From Gracilariopsis chorda (Eukaryota; Rhodophyta; Florideophyceae; Gracilariales; Gracilariaceae): a stretch of DNA of 64,000 nucleotides. Positions 1 through 11,540 of this stretch are shown here, piece after piece; the stretch's first letter is position 1; each line of letters opens with the position of its first letter. The DNA lies in the NCBI GenBank assembly GCA_003194525.1, contig NBIV01000005.1:186001-250000 (forward strand), written 5' to 3'. Below the pieces are notes generated by a model. The model saw nothing but the letters and a program-made list of their open reading frames with translations, had not been told where the DNA came from and searched no databases. Both the position numbers and the translations under genes were made by a program.

Positions 1-781
1 TCAAACGGAACTACGCTCCTTTCTAGGATTAGTCAACGTCTATCGACGGTTTATCCCGAATTGCGCGGATATCTCAGCACCCTTGAACGCGCTCTTGCGG
101 AAAGGCCAACCACCGAAATTGGAACCCTTTACGTCCGTCGAGACGAAGGCGTTTAACTCCCTCAAGGAGGCTGTAACATCAGCACCGATATTATCGTTAC
201 CGAAACCCGGACTACCGTTTACCGTAGACACGGATGCTAGTGACTACCAAGTAGGTTGCGCTCTCTTTCAGACAACTCCCGAAGGAGAACGAACCCCTAT
301 TGGGTACTGGTCACGCTCACTGAATGTTCACGAGCAGAATTACTCCGTCTCGGAGAAAGAGTGTCTTGCAGTTGTGTGGGCACTCTCCACTCTCCGCCCC
401 TATCTTATGGGTGTGCACTTCACCGTTTACACGGATCACTCGTCATTACGATGGCTCATGACAGTCTCTGAACCGTCAGGCCGCTTAATGCGTTGGAGGC
501 TCCGCCTTGCGGAATTCGACTTCGAGGTGATCTACAAGAAGGGCACAAAGAACGCTCAGGCGGACGCGCTGCCGCGTTTACCCACGGATGGTGAAACTCT
601 ACACGCTGGGGACGAGGACATTCCTTGCTTCGTCGTCGACGATCGAGAACCGGAGAACCCGGACCGTGAACCCGAAAACTCGGATGAAGAACCGGAATCG
701 GATGATGAACTGGACGCACTACTCGTCTCGGACGATGCTCAGAAACCCCCACCGGGTAATTTCGTGCCAATACCCCCGTAG
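1..781 (+). pseudogene. Element A: RT thumb and RNase H part of pol
   Basis: The start encodes the conserved post-RT segment (TELRSFLGLVNVYRRFIP), followed by an RNase H domain with the VDTDASDYQVGCALFQ segment and the TDHSSLRW motif typical of Ty3/gypsy. An acidic, repeat-like tail rich in Glu/Pro/Asp (about 620-700) links it to the integrase. It is a fossil part of element A. Confidence 0.88.
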
Positions 782-784
782 GAG

Positions 785-1870
785 ATGGTCAGAGAACAAC
801 AAGGTGATCCCTTCTGTACTCAGATTCGCGCCCGACTTAATGGCGGTGCGCAACTCCCTTTCGAGGTTAATGATGTTGGATATCTCGTCAGGACGGTTCA
901 AACAACCCCACAGGTAGTGGTACCACATACTCTACAATCTAGAGTGTTGCACTTGTCGCACTATGCGAAACTTGGTGAACACGCCGGTGGACGGAAACTT
1001 TACCTCACGTTGCGACGGAGTTACTATTGGCCAGCCATGGCTGTGGACTGCTACGCGACTGTGCGGTCATGCACGGAGTGTGCCAAAAACCGGGTCAAAC
1101 TCCGGAAGCACTCAACGAAGTTGAAGTTATTTCCAGCACGGGCCCCTCTCGAGTTTGTCGCAATTGACCTCTTGGGACCGCTGCTCACCACAAAGCGTAA
1201 ACATAAGTTTTTATTCGTTATCACGGATCGTTTCTCCAAGCTGGTTCGCACCGTACCTTTAAGGAAGATATCCGCTTTCGCGGTGGCGCAAGCCTTCGTC
1301 ACCCATTGGGTATTTGTCTACGGACCACCGGTTAACATTCTATCCGATAACGGAAAGCAATTCGCATCGCGATTCTTTGAGGACGTGTGTCGGATTCTCG
1401 ATATCAAGAATCTGTTCACAACGACCTACCACCCCCTGTGTAATGGGCATGTCGAGCGGTTTAACCGAACGCTGTTAGCCTCTCTCCGTTCTTGCGTTGC
1501 AGATCACCCCAAAACTTGGGACCTGTACACTGACGCCTTGACGTTTGCGTATAACACACAGGTACACCGTACAACGGGTTTGACTCCATTTGAATTGGTA
1601 CTTTCGCGTCATCCGCCCGCCGTAGCGTTGGAACCCCAGCCTACGCTGGCAAGCTTCCCTTCCGTGAAGGATTATCGCCAACGATGGAAAGCGTGGCTTA
1701 CGAAGTTAATCCCGGTCGCCCGGAGCTCCATGGCACGAGCACAGGCCGCGTACAAGCTTGATTTTGACTCTCGTGTACGAGGTAAAGCACCGCCAATTAC
1801 GGAGGGTGACTACGTCTTCGTCCGTAAGGAGCACTGGAACCCTGATAAGGAGAAACGGCATAAGCTCTGA
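785..1870 (+). pseudogene. Element A: integrase part of pol
   Basis: An HHCC-type zinc-binding region (ending CTECAKNR near 1070-1090) is followed by the integrase core. That core has the expected acidic triad contexts: AIDLLGP, ILSDNGKQF and GHVERFN. A GPF-like tail follows. This is a Ty3/gypsy integrase, treated as a fossil part. Confidence 0.88.
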
Positions 1871-1903
1871 CCCGTCGCGGACGGTCCCTACAAGGTCATA
1901 TCA

Positions 1904-3661
1904 GTGGATAACGACACCTTAGTGGTGGAAATGAACGACTCTCATGAGCAGATTTCCCGCGATCGCGTTGTTATGGCACCGCCACCCTCTGTAGAGGTTG
2001 CTTACCAAGATGAGAACAAACACACCCCAGTGGAACAACCCACATCTGTGGTTAACAGGCCTTCTGTGTTGCCACACCCTTCAAGGGGACTCTCAGATAT
2101 ACCGTTATTATCGGACGCAGGCCCGAATGACCTTTCTTCTCTAACGCCACCGCGCGGTGTCTATCCCCGCAGTTTGGGCGCTTCTACCACTCCCCATGCC
2201 GCTCCATCTAAGGAGGGGGAGGAGAACCCTAACTCTCGTCAAGAGACTGAAACCGCTTCGTCGCGTCATGACAACCGTGGTGCACGGACCTCCGGAAACA
2301 TCGAAAAGGACAATAGTGGACCGAGAATTCCGTCTACTGACGTGCCATCTTCGCATTTGCGCGCTATAGCTCCCGCTGAACCCTCTCGAGGAATTTCTAC
2401 CGCATCTGCGCCATATCGCACTCCCCACCGGGATTCTAGTCGTCAAAATGCACCACGCAGTGGGAAGTCTCTCGCCAAAGTGAAATCGTTGCAGGAAACT
2501 ATTCGCGTTCGCGATACTGAACCGGCTGTGCCGTCGAGCGTTGATCCGCATTCCGTGGGTCACGGTTCGTCAACAACAGCTACGCTGGATAACGCAGAGC
2601 AGGCCCTCGCGGGATCCTCTGAGCCGACTACACCGGACGTGGTAACTCCTACTGCACGGAAGAACACACCGGCCAGGCCGGGCAAGCACTCCGTACAGGA
2701 CGGATGGAAAACCACCAGCAAGCTGGATTCTGGTTTAGGACCATCGCGCAGTCGCGAACTCACTCCGAGTGTCTCGGTTGATCCCGAAAGTGTCGCCGAA
2801 GTCGCACCGGTGACTCCGGAAGGAAAGCACGTCAAAGACGGAAATACTTCGTCGCCGAAGCGAGACAACACACCGGCAGCACCGTTGCAACCGCCCTCAC
2901 GTGAGGAGGCGGAACGCAACACGGCGCGGACAACCCTCGACCATCCGTTGCAAACGGCACGTGACCCCGACACCGTACGGACGGCAAAGGCACCAATTAC
3001 CGCCCGAGGCGAGTCGACGCGTACTGTACGACGCACCGTGGTGCAACCGACTTCGTCGTCTGAAGCACCCCCGTCAAGACGGATATCTACACACAAACCT
3101 GTGGTTCGCGACCCAGATTCTCATCTTTCAGATGCGTTAGAAGCCCCTCAAAGGGTGTTGTCAATAGACGCCCCCCCAAGGAGTGAAGAAACCGCGAAGC
3201 GGGATACTTTAACCCACAGCAAGGGTCCCGATACGCACCATCTAGTGGTCGACGCAACCGGCCGTGCCGAGGACCTCCAGACCCGCGAAACGGATGAACC
3301 TACCCGGAAACCGGTTAATGACCTTTCTATGGGCATGGAAAGGCAGTACCAAGCCATGCCTTTTCCGGGGAAGACTGTCCAACGCCCACCAGTGGTGGTA
3401 GAGCCTACCGTGCAGGACGCGATAATGCGAACACGGCGAGGCCGGGAATTGTACAAACAGGAGTTTGTTTTTGAACACATTGTGGAACATTCTTACCATC
3501 CAGATGGTTACATACAGTACCGCGTACGCTGGTACGGTTTCGGGACCGAATGTGATTCGGATGAGCCGATAGAGCACCTCCCACGTTCGAAAGTGGTGTC
3601 ATATCATCGCAGAACGCGAACGGGAATCCCGGCATCGGTGATAAACGCCCAAGTGGGATAA
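1904..3661 (+). pseudogene. Element A: long disordered linker ending in a chromodomain
   Basis: This 585-codon stretch continues the integrase tail. Roughly 500 residues are low-complexity and rich in Pro, Ser, Thr, Arg and Asp, with no recognisable fold. The last ~70 residues form a chromodomain-like module (FEHIVEHSYHPDGYIQYRVR, then a Trp-Tyr-Gly and acidic stretch at about 3460-3600). Chromodomains in this position direct chromoviral integrase to modified chromatin. A linker of this length is unusual, since integrase and chromodomain are normally close together. Confidence 0.75.
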
Positions 3662-4851
3662 GCAAGCCACTGCGGTGGAAGGAAGGAAATGAAGGATCGA
3701 GTTGTGGTGTGGAAAGGAAAGGAAAGAAGAAGGCCGCGAAAGCGTACGTATTGTTGGAAGAACCTCGGAAGAGTTGGTCGCAGATTCGCTGTTCGCAGCT
3801 AGGTGCTCGTTACCCAGAGTGGGATGGAGAACCGGCGAACCGGACTTACATTTAAGGACCTTGCCCGGTGCTTCCGTCGCCATCGTGGATGTCATATTCG
3901 CACCTCAGGAGGGGGATATGAAGTGCAATCCTCAAGGAGGAAGACTCAGCGATGCCCTGTGGACTTGGTGTTTTTGCCGCTTTCGCGTGTTTATGATTAC
4001 TACCGCTATTAGCGGGTGTCTCAGCCCTCAGCGGATCCGCACGGTGCACCAGGTTCACACCTGTGCATGCGCCGTGTGCCGCCCAAGGCGTGAGTGGACC
4101 ACGTGTGACACGGATAGTCAAGAGGAGGTTGGCACCACGGTGTGGACATTTAGTTAACTTATATTTATTATTTATTATTTATCTACGCTACAGTAGGGAG
4201 ATTACTACACTATATAGTGGCTCGGCGACCTCGCCCTGACACTGAGTAAACTTCCCCAACCAGGGTTCTTGGCTCTAAATCTTTTCCGCTTTCACGAGTC
4301 TTCTACACTCCTCGGAGGTAAAGCCGCGTTACTAACGGTAGACCTATCCACCCTGCGTCACTAGGAGTATCACCGCCTTGGGCACTTGTCACTTAATTAA
4401 CCACCGCCGTGTTCTCGCCCCTGTATAGGGTTCCATTGTACCTTTTCCGTGGTCCCGTTGGCCCACACCCCTGTCGCCCCCAATCGGGCATCCGCCGTAT
4501 TTCCCTTACCCCACTCTCGTGGTTCCTACCCCTTTGTGTGGTTGCTCGTCACCGCTGACGCATGTCTCTCGTGCCGGTATCCCGTGACGTCTTCCCCCAC
4601 TTACGTGGACTCGTACTCCTTGGAAGGGCTGTTTTCCCATTCGTGGTGATCCTAATCCTACCGTTTCAACTCTCCCCGCTTGGCGTGAGGGTGAGCCTCG
4701 GCTTTACAACCCGACTTCGTCGTGCTCATCCGGAGAGGCTCCGTTCGCTGTGTTACCCTCGTGAGAGGAAGATTCCGAACGTCTTCGTGTGTTGTCCCGC
4801 TTGCGGGTATTGCACTACAACTACCATGTTTGTTGTTCTTTTTTCTATAAC
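3662..4851 (+). other. Non-coding 3' end of element A, probably including LTR sequence
   Basis: A purine-rich, polypurine-tract-like stretch lies at about 3677-3730 just after the chromodomain stop. A TATA-like ACTATATAGT lies near 4208-4217. No second LTR copy is in the window, so the LTR limits cannot be fixed. I see no host gene here. Confidence 0.4.
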
Positions 4852-5195
4852 CATCCGCGAAGGGGACCGAAACTCGATGGTTATTGGTCATGTTCTCTGA
4901 ACGTTCATGAACGAAACTAGTCCGTCTCGGAGAAAGAATACCTTGCTGTAGTATGCGCGCTTTCCACCGTCCACCTCTATCGTGTCAAAGTGCACTTCGC
5001 TCTGTACACGGATCATTTGTCTTTGAGCTAGTTGATGAATATTTCTGACCCATGTGGGTACCTTATGCGTTAGAGGTTCCGCCCTGTATAATATGACTTC
5101 CAAGTCTTTTATGAGAGTAGTGCGCCGAACCCACAGGGCGACGCCTTGTCGGGTCTGTACACTGACAAAGAGAAGCACGCTGATATTCTCAAGAT
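4852..5195 (+). mobile_element. Fossil fragment of the element A family (RNase H region)
   Basis: The DNA parallels element A at about 290-560: the segments around the conserved Trp-Ser, the ENY-S/T-xxE-KE-like region and the TDH motif occur in the same order and spacing. It is an isolated, heavily decayed piece downstream of element A, either from a second insertion or a rearranged copy. Confidence 0.7.
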
Positions 5196-5853
5196 GTCCA
5201 GCAGGTACATACTTTGATTATAGAGAGAATCCATCACTCATTGTATTCAACAGTACAGAAAATGCACAACGCTGGTACGTTTTAGGTATATTTCGAAATT
5301 TCTTGTATGTCCGAATGATGCATGATAATCAACAAATCACCTTGCAAGGAATTTCGTTGATTTTTGGACAATACTAGAATATACAGCAAAAGATTCCGGA
5401 TAAACATCAAAAGGGCCCAAATTTGGCCAGAATGGGCCCAGAGTGAGGCCGCGTAGGTCCAAAACATTGGAGAACGTGTATCTAGTAAGAGCACTTTTAG
5501 TGATTGAGTAAATGAGTAAATTTTTGGTTTTTGGAAATAGACTTACTCACGATCAACTCTACTGGAGTGGGTATCTCCAAAAAATTTGGCATTTTGAGTT
5601 AACCTATCTCCAAACAGCGGACCGGATGGCAACAGATTTACTCATTTACTCATATAGCCAGGCGAATAGCGTTACGCCACTTAGCAAATGAACCAAACGT
5701 TCGCGCCAAATGTAATGGAACACATACTCAATCCTGCTCCGTACTCCTTCCTCCCTTCCTCCTCCCTCCCTTTTCCCTCCTTCCTCCATCCACCACTTCC
5801 TTCTGTCTCTTCCCTCCCTATTCTTCCTCATACCCTTCATTCCCTTCCTCGTA
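5196..5853. other. No gene seen; polypyrimidine tract
   Basis: There is no supported coding sequence. About 5738-5850 is an almost pure C/T tract on the + strand (runs of CCTCCCTTCC type), immediately upstream of the decayed Harbinger-like gene. It could be a promoter-associated tract or simple low complexity. Confidence 0.5.
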
Positions 5854-6282
5854 ATGTCCCGCTAGACCAAAGACAGCAACTTCAAGCCAGCGGAAGATCT
5901 GGCCCTGTCGAGATGCTGGGTTTCCGTCTCACAGCAAGCGACAGAACAGAACTCTGAGACGTTCTGCAGTAGAGTCGCGGCTGACTACAACAGGCAGCCC
6001 AGCACGACCCATCGTTCTTCAGCGAGTCCTAAGTTCCACTAGACGACAATCCAGAGGGTTACGCAGAAGTTGCTTGCCACCGACAAGCTCTACCGCGTGA
6101 CCATTCCATCCGGAGAAACTGAAGAAGACACCAAGGCTCATGTAATGGAACTGTACCGATAGAAAAAAAGAGCTGTGAAGAAGGATGGCACCACAAAGCT
6201 AGCGGCTGCGGTCAAGTTTATTGAGGCAGTATCCCTATACCCCTTGTACTGGACCCCGTACTCGATGCCCGTTACATTTTAG
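5854..6282 (+). pseudogene. Decayed Harbinger-type Myb/SANT-like DNA-binding protein
   Basis: Read from the ATG at 5854, one frame of 143 codons shows the trihelix/Myb-SANT pattern known from PIF/Harbinger companion proteins and NAM-associated domains. It has DSNFKPAEDLALSRCWVSVS near the start, a TFCSRVAADYN segment, then TTIQRVTQKL and a PSGETEEDTKAHVMELY segment. In Harbinger elements this protein binds the terminal repeats and helps import the transposase. Three in-frame stop codons interrupt it but no frameshift does. No matching Harbinger transposase lies beside it; the DDE fossil at 59.8-60.6 kb is far away and not obviously its partner. Confidence 0.65.
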
Positions 6283-7200
6283 AGATCCAATCATGGCATA
6301 CCATGTTTTTTGAACATTTTATTTACTGTCTAACCAGTAGTGGTGCGTATGAAAAAAGTATCTCCAAATGGGATATGTATAATACTTAGTCTCTAGATAT
6401 ACCTAAATTAGTAGGGTTGCTCTAAAGAAGTATAAATTACGTTCAGCTTCATGGCCAAAGTTTGGCAATATTTGAGCATATGTCAGCCATATTTCGGCCA
6501 CATCGTTTTAAAAGAATTGTTTATGTTCCTGAGATATACGATCTTCCAAAGATTGGACTTAAAAGGTCACATTTCGGTCACAGTTTTGCGATGTTGGGTC
6601 CAGTTTTGACGTTTATATTGGTTGGATGTGCCTAAGTCCTATGTACGTTCTGCATTGTATATGCAGTTGGATACCACGAGTGATTTCCTATGAATTCAAT
6701 CTATGGGTATAAGGTCTGCGCATCACTTGCGCATCAGCTTGCCTCTCTGGGTTCATCGGATGGCCGGTATGGTCTAGACGACAAGAAATCGCACTGTTCA
6801 TTGTCGAGTTCAACACGCATGGACTATGGTATAATTGTATCAAAAAATAAATCACAGTAATCACATCCCAGTATATATGGAGAAGCAAATGATCAAGAAA
6901 CAACTAAGTCAAGCTTCAACACGGAGATTCTAATCGTTAAACCTAAGTTCACAATTTCAACCGTTTTCAACGGATGGCTATTCGCCTCTGCGACATCCGG
7001 AACCTTTTTTGAATGGATCAGAAACCACAACTGCAGCGGAAACGGGCATTCTACGATGAAGATTGGGGCTTGCACTTGTATCTAGAACCGTTACAATTCT
7101 CATCATAAACTGGAGGCTCAGGCCAATGTCGGCGTACACCTTATAATCACGTTTGGTCATCACCGTGACTCTACCCGGGTTCCGTTGATTCTTTAATCGT
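6283..7200. other. No gene recognised
   Basis: AT-rich sequence without a convincing ORF, RNA gene or repeat structure that I can see. Confidence 0.5.
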
Positions 7201-7593
7201 ATGAAAGGTCGATACAACTCAGATATTTATGCAGATTTTGCGTCTCCGGATTCGTTTCTCGAGAAAACTCTCTTCTGGGAGCGAGGTAACGACGATTTGA
7301 TGATGAGCCCCCTCACTTTTAGGGACCTCTACCCTGAAGGGGAGACTCTTTGGTTAGTTTTCCCAGGGAAGCAGCGACTCAGCAGCGGGCACAGGTTTCT
7401 CGAGCAGGAGGGCTTTACTCCGGCGATCAGGATTATCCGGATAAGCAAGGGTTGTGTCCAATGGTGGCGCGTGGTTCTGTATATGGTTGAATGTGGGTTC
7501 GTGCGCAAGCGGAGTACTTGGAAGGCCATACACCTGAAATCTGCTTTAACGCAGAGGTATGATAGCCCAGTGAACCATGTAGATGCACTGTAG
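7201..7593 (+). CDS. Unrecognised ORF, 130 codons
   Basis: An open frame begins with ATG at 7201 and ends at a stop at 7593. The product has mixed composition with aromatic residues, a central hydrophobic patch and no signal peptide or motif I recognise. Both flanks lack coding signal, so this may be a remnant of a longer decayed gene or chance. I assign no function. Confidence 0.2.
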   Translation: MKGRYNSDIYADFASPDSFLEKTLFWERGNDDLMMSPLTFRDLYPEGETLWLVFPGKQRLSSGHRFLEQEGFTPAIRIIRISKGCVQWWRVVLYMVECGFVRKRSTWKAIHLKSALTQRYDSPVNHVDAL

Positions 7594-9479
7594 AAATTCA
7601 TTGGATATTCACGTAATGAAATGTTGTGAGCTTGAATTCCCGGCAGATATGTAGAAGATGTCTCGAAACATACACCGAAATTAGTTCATAAGATGGCGAT
7701 ATGCTGATGACGTCCTCCGAAGATCGTGACATCACAGAGATGTCCAGTTCTCTCTGGCTAGCGGCTGTTAGATGTTTGTTTGCCCTCATAGTGTCTGAGA
7801 TCTTCCCGCTTGCACGCATTCATGTGAGTACAAACCTTTTAAGAACTGATATAAGTTTGCAGGGGTTTCTTTCTGTCGACTACCCTTTACTTGAGCACCT
7901 CGCATTCGCTCCATGTTGCAATCTGGCCTAGATACTGCGTCCCAAAGCCTTGACGTTCGCTACTTCAGCTCTTTCAGTTGATGTGTGCTAAAGCTTTTTG
8001 GGAACTCCGGGTGTCTTTCTCTTCTGTGGATGGGTTCTGACGGAAGAATTTTGCGTAGTACTTTATTCCAAACATCAATGAGTGTCACAGCCGGTAAAGT
8101 ATTTGCCAAAGGTATCGCGAATGTATAGAAGTCAATTCATTGGTGTGGCATCGATTTCTTCGAGTAACCAGTTCTACTGATGCCGATCGACCAGTTTGAC
8201 AAATACTAAACCGCATTTTTTGTTGAGATCCAAGACCGACCAACTACAATCATTTGAGCGTTCAGTTAGAAAGTTGTGTGTTGAAAGCATTTCGTAGTGT
8301 GTGTACCCCATTCTAACCTTACTACATACAAAAATACTAAACAGAAACGAGTGAAAGAACAAGGCAATGCTGCAGATGGCTCTGCTACTACACATCAAGA
8401 CCTGAACAAGTAACTCCTTCATACCTCTCATCGTTCAACCTATTACCTGTTGCAAGTTGCTGTACAAACATTACACACCGGTCCAGTGTCATATGAAGAA
8501 CGACGAAAGACGTGATGTAATGTGGAGTAATATCGTGTTTTAAACTTGATTAAATCATCTTTAGTTGTGAAGGGAAATGATCACATAGGCCACAGTGGTT
8601 CATCACCAGCGTTCTGAAAAGCATGATTGATTTCTGTACGAATGTGCCCTAAGGAGGGCGTTTGAAGTGAGTTTTTATGACGGTTCTCTTCATAGACAAA
8701 GTCCAGTTTTAAATACTACTATAAGTCCTTCCGTTTGATGCGAAGGAGGGGGTATGCAACAACTTACTTCGATACATTTGAGACCTGCCTGGAACTTAGG
8801 GTACATGAACGTTTCACCTGTTGTTCGATTGGTGTCTGGCTCTGAGTCAAGCGTTACAGAGTCGATTGATTGCACTCCTTAAGCAGTTGGCAAATCATTT
8901 ACATGAAACGATTGGAAACGTGCAGGATTAGATTTCTTGAGAGTTAGGGCCGTGATGCCCCCGCTTATACATGCGATTAGAACAGAAACCGCATCACTAT
9001 ATGATACTAGAGATGCTGCTCCCGGATCCACGAATGCTGTTTTCACACAAAACACATCGGAGAACTATATTGTGATATGGTAACTACGATTCAGAAAGCT
9101 CAGCCGAGTCTAGTGTGCTACAAAGAAGAAACGGGGTTTGAGAAGGAGACGGGTATTGTCTATCGTTGCAGAAGGGCCCAGAATTGAATAAACGAGAACA
9201 TATTGAAGTAGCGTGAAATATGAAGGCGTGGAAAGTTAATTAACGGAAGTAAGGGTGAAGAAACACTAGGGCAGGGAGCAACGTCAAACTAGGCTTGCGC
9301 TGTGACTGTAGACTATAACATGGAAGGGGAAAGTCATTGGTATGATCTTGTAAAGTTAGGTGACGAGGAGCGAGATGGGGCTGAAAGAAATAGCGAAGTT
9401 TCTGGTTAGAATCCTGTCACGCTCTGAGGAGGTCAATCTTATAGCATACATCAGCCTTCGTCCCTGGACAGCGGTGCTG
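7594..9479. other. No gene recognised
   Basis: Only short, unsupported ORFs on both strands. Probably old, heavily decayed repeat or intergenic DNA. Confidence 0.45.
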
Positions 9480-10360
9480 CATCACCTTCTTTGTCAGCAG
9501 GAACAACGCCGAATGCAACAAGCAAGACCACCATTGCCATTAGATAGTCTGCATACGTATGCCACGTCTCCGTTAATCAAGTCAGAGGGACTGATAACGC
9601 TGTACTCATAGCCGTTCTCCACATCTGCTTCAAGATTACGCATTTCTGTTGCAATAGCTCTAATGCACTTTCTCTCTTTGACCCGCCAGTTGAGAGCGTT
9701 CCGAATCGCTGTCTGTCCCTTCGCGAAAAATGCTGTAGTGCCCAGAGTCATTGCTGCATCTGGAATATCTTCGCAATCCGCGTCTACTTCACGCAGCTCT
9801 GTGCCTGTCACACGAGCCAGGGTTATCGAGTTATTTTTCCGTTCGACCTGCGCGCTTCCATCCGTCCTAACACACTTGCCAAATTCATATTTCCCTGGAT
9901 GGAGTCAAAGGCTCGCAGTGAAACGGTCACATCTTTCCCAATGTCGGCAGCACTTGCCAGAAAACCTCTTCTCGATGACGCGTCACTTTCCACAAACACT
10001 GGATCAGAAGACTTGTATTTCTACTGCGATGTAATCGTGAATTGTGTATATTGTTGGATTCATTCAACCCTGACGCCGTATCTGGCCATGAGATTGATCG
10101 TTATCTGTACGTGAAGTACGGACAGAAACGTATCTTTGATGATTATGGTGACGCCCTTTTTGACAAAAGTCTCTCACGTACGCTTGAACGACTGGTATTA
10201 TACTGGTATTGCCAATCGATACGGCAGTACAGCCAATGTCAGAGCACTCAGCATAAGCATCCATCTGTTTCAGAGCGTTTATCCGGCTTGCAATGGGTCC
10301 TTTCCACATTAAAGGTGTACCATGGATTACGATTGTTCGTGATTTGGTGGGAGTACACAC
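9480..10360 (-). pseudogene. Decayed unrecognised gene
   Basis: On the minus strand, coding-like composition appears in consecutive pieces: about 10360-10064 (segment IASRINALKQMDAYAECSD), a second piece in another frame around 10010-9850 (SLRAFDSIQGNMNLASV), and 9811-9494 (TAIRNALNWRVKERKCIRAI). The pieces read like one protein broken by at least two frame changes and stops. I do not recognise the family. It is more likely a gene remnant than chance, because three adjacent pieces share strand and character. Confidence 0.3.
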
Positions 10361-11185
10361 CGCCGCAGTAAGGGCCTCATGGAGTTACAAGCATTACAAA
10401 AGAATAGTTCGACACTCGGTTCCGGGATGTCACCTGCACATCAGCGGACATTTAATAACGTTCCCGTCTGTCATTGACGGATGGATAATTAATCGAGCAC
10501 CACTTTTATGTAGCGAGTATCATCATATTCGACCAAATTATCGATGATAGTGGTTACTTTGGCAAGTGCGAAGCGTAAAAAAAATCGGTTGGAGAGCGAC
10601 TTCGGTCATGGTAGACTGCCCTTTCCGGTCATCTATTTACGGGATTATCCCTCAGACACTTGCCAGTAGATGCGTCCTTGTGCACACCCAGACGTCTGGC
10701 GCGATCAGAAATAGCGCAATAGGAACTCGGCTGACATTCAATTTGGGATACAGAAGATGAAACACATCACGAAGCAAGAGGTTGAGCAGAAACGAAGGCA
10801 AGAAGAACCATCTCGGAGGGAGATGCAAACCCTCGCATATTTGCGCAAAAGAACAGTTCTCAGTCTCTTCATTAAGTAGAATCTGACGAAAGGGAAGGGC
10901 TCCGTTAGAGAACACGCTATTCAAAACTCTAAACACGTACCAATGGTACAAAAGGTAAGGGTTATCCTTGATAGAGGTATTAGTTTCTTTTCAATACTCG
11001 CACTTGTAACGTTTTGAAGCCTTTTCTGAGCTGGCGTATGAGTTTAAATACCGGCACAGTGCAAATACATGATCACGTGATGAATGTTCTGAAACCCTGA
11101 AGTGCACAAACATCTCTCCGTTCCGTTCCACTCTGCTTCGAAGTGCGTACGTGACCCCCACGGGTATGGCCACCCTTAGAACCAA
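10361..11185. other. No gene recognised
   Basis: A minus-strand ORF at 10951-10652 (99 codons) is present, but it has no recognisable motif and no support from neighbours. Confidence 0.4.
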
Positions 11186-11540
11186 TTTTTGGAATAATAG
11201 AAGAACACTTGGAGGGTGCATGGCTGTTATGGATGACGCACGAAGGCTAAATGGAGGCCATTTGAAGGTCTCGGAATCTTTGGTTCTGGCCTAGATTCGA
11301 GGTGTCTAAAAAAGGTTCCAAGGAGGGCGAGTGGTACAAAGATGAAGCGCTGCTTACATTCAATGTACACTCCAACTCCAATCCTTTAAAAGTGGCCACA
11401 ATCCATTTGCAATTCGCGCAACATCCAAAAAATGAGAAAATCCTTTCTTTTCCTGCTGGAGTTTTCCATTGGGAAGATACACGGAGTTCTAGGTGAATGA
11501 AAATGGAGTTTGAGACCCTTCAATAGTGCATCCCAACTGC
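11186..11540. repeat. Dispersed repeat, copy 1
   Basis: This stretch matches 15746-15867 joined to 22896-23125, i.e. the flanks of the young gypsy element. Shared anchors are TTTGGAATAAT, TTCGAGGTNTC, GCGAGTGGTAC, CCATTTGCAAT, GACATCCAAAAAATGA-like and GGAGTTTT-CATT-GGA-GATACAC. The copies are clearly diverged. Nature unknown; it could be a remnant of a larger element or a short non-autonomous repeat. Confidence 0.65.

Larger units (their letters stand above)
1..3661 (+). mobile_element. Fossil Ty3/gypsy chromovirus A, 3' half (left end outside window)
   Basis: The reading runs from the reverse-transcriptase thumb/connection region through RNase H and integrase to a chromodomain, which is the Ty3/gypsy chromovirus order. 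The window starts inside pol, so gag, protease, the RT core and the 5' LTR are not visible. The coding part is broken into a few pieces and is treated as a fossil. The same family recurs as a fragment at 4852-5195 and as an older, more decayed copy at about 54.2-59.7 kb; the RNase H regions of the three copies align by eye. Copy A looks much less decayed than the 54-59 kb copy, so it is probably the younger of the two. Confidence 0.9.

Noticed and set aside
2141-3096. Two long minus-strand ORFs inside the element A linker
   Set aside because: Shadows of the low-complexity + strand frame, with no domain of their own.
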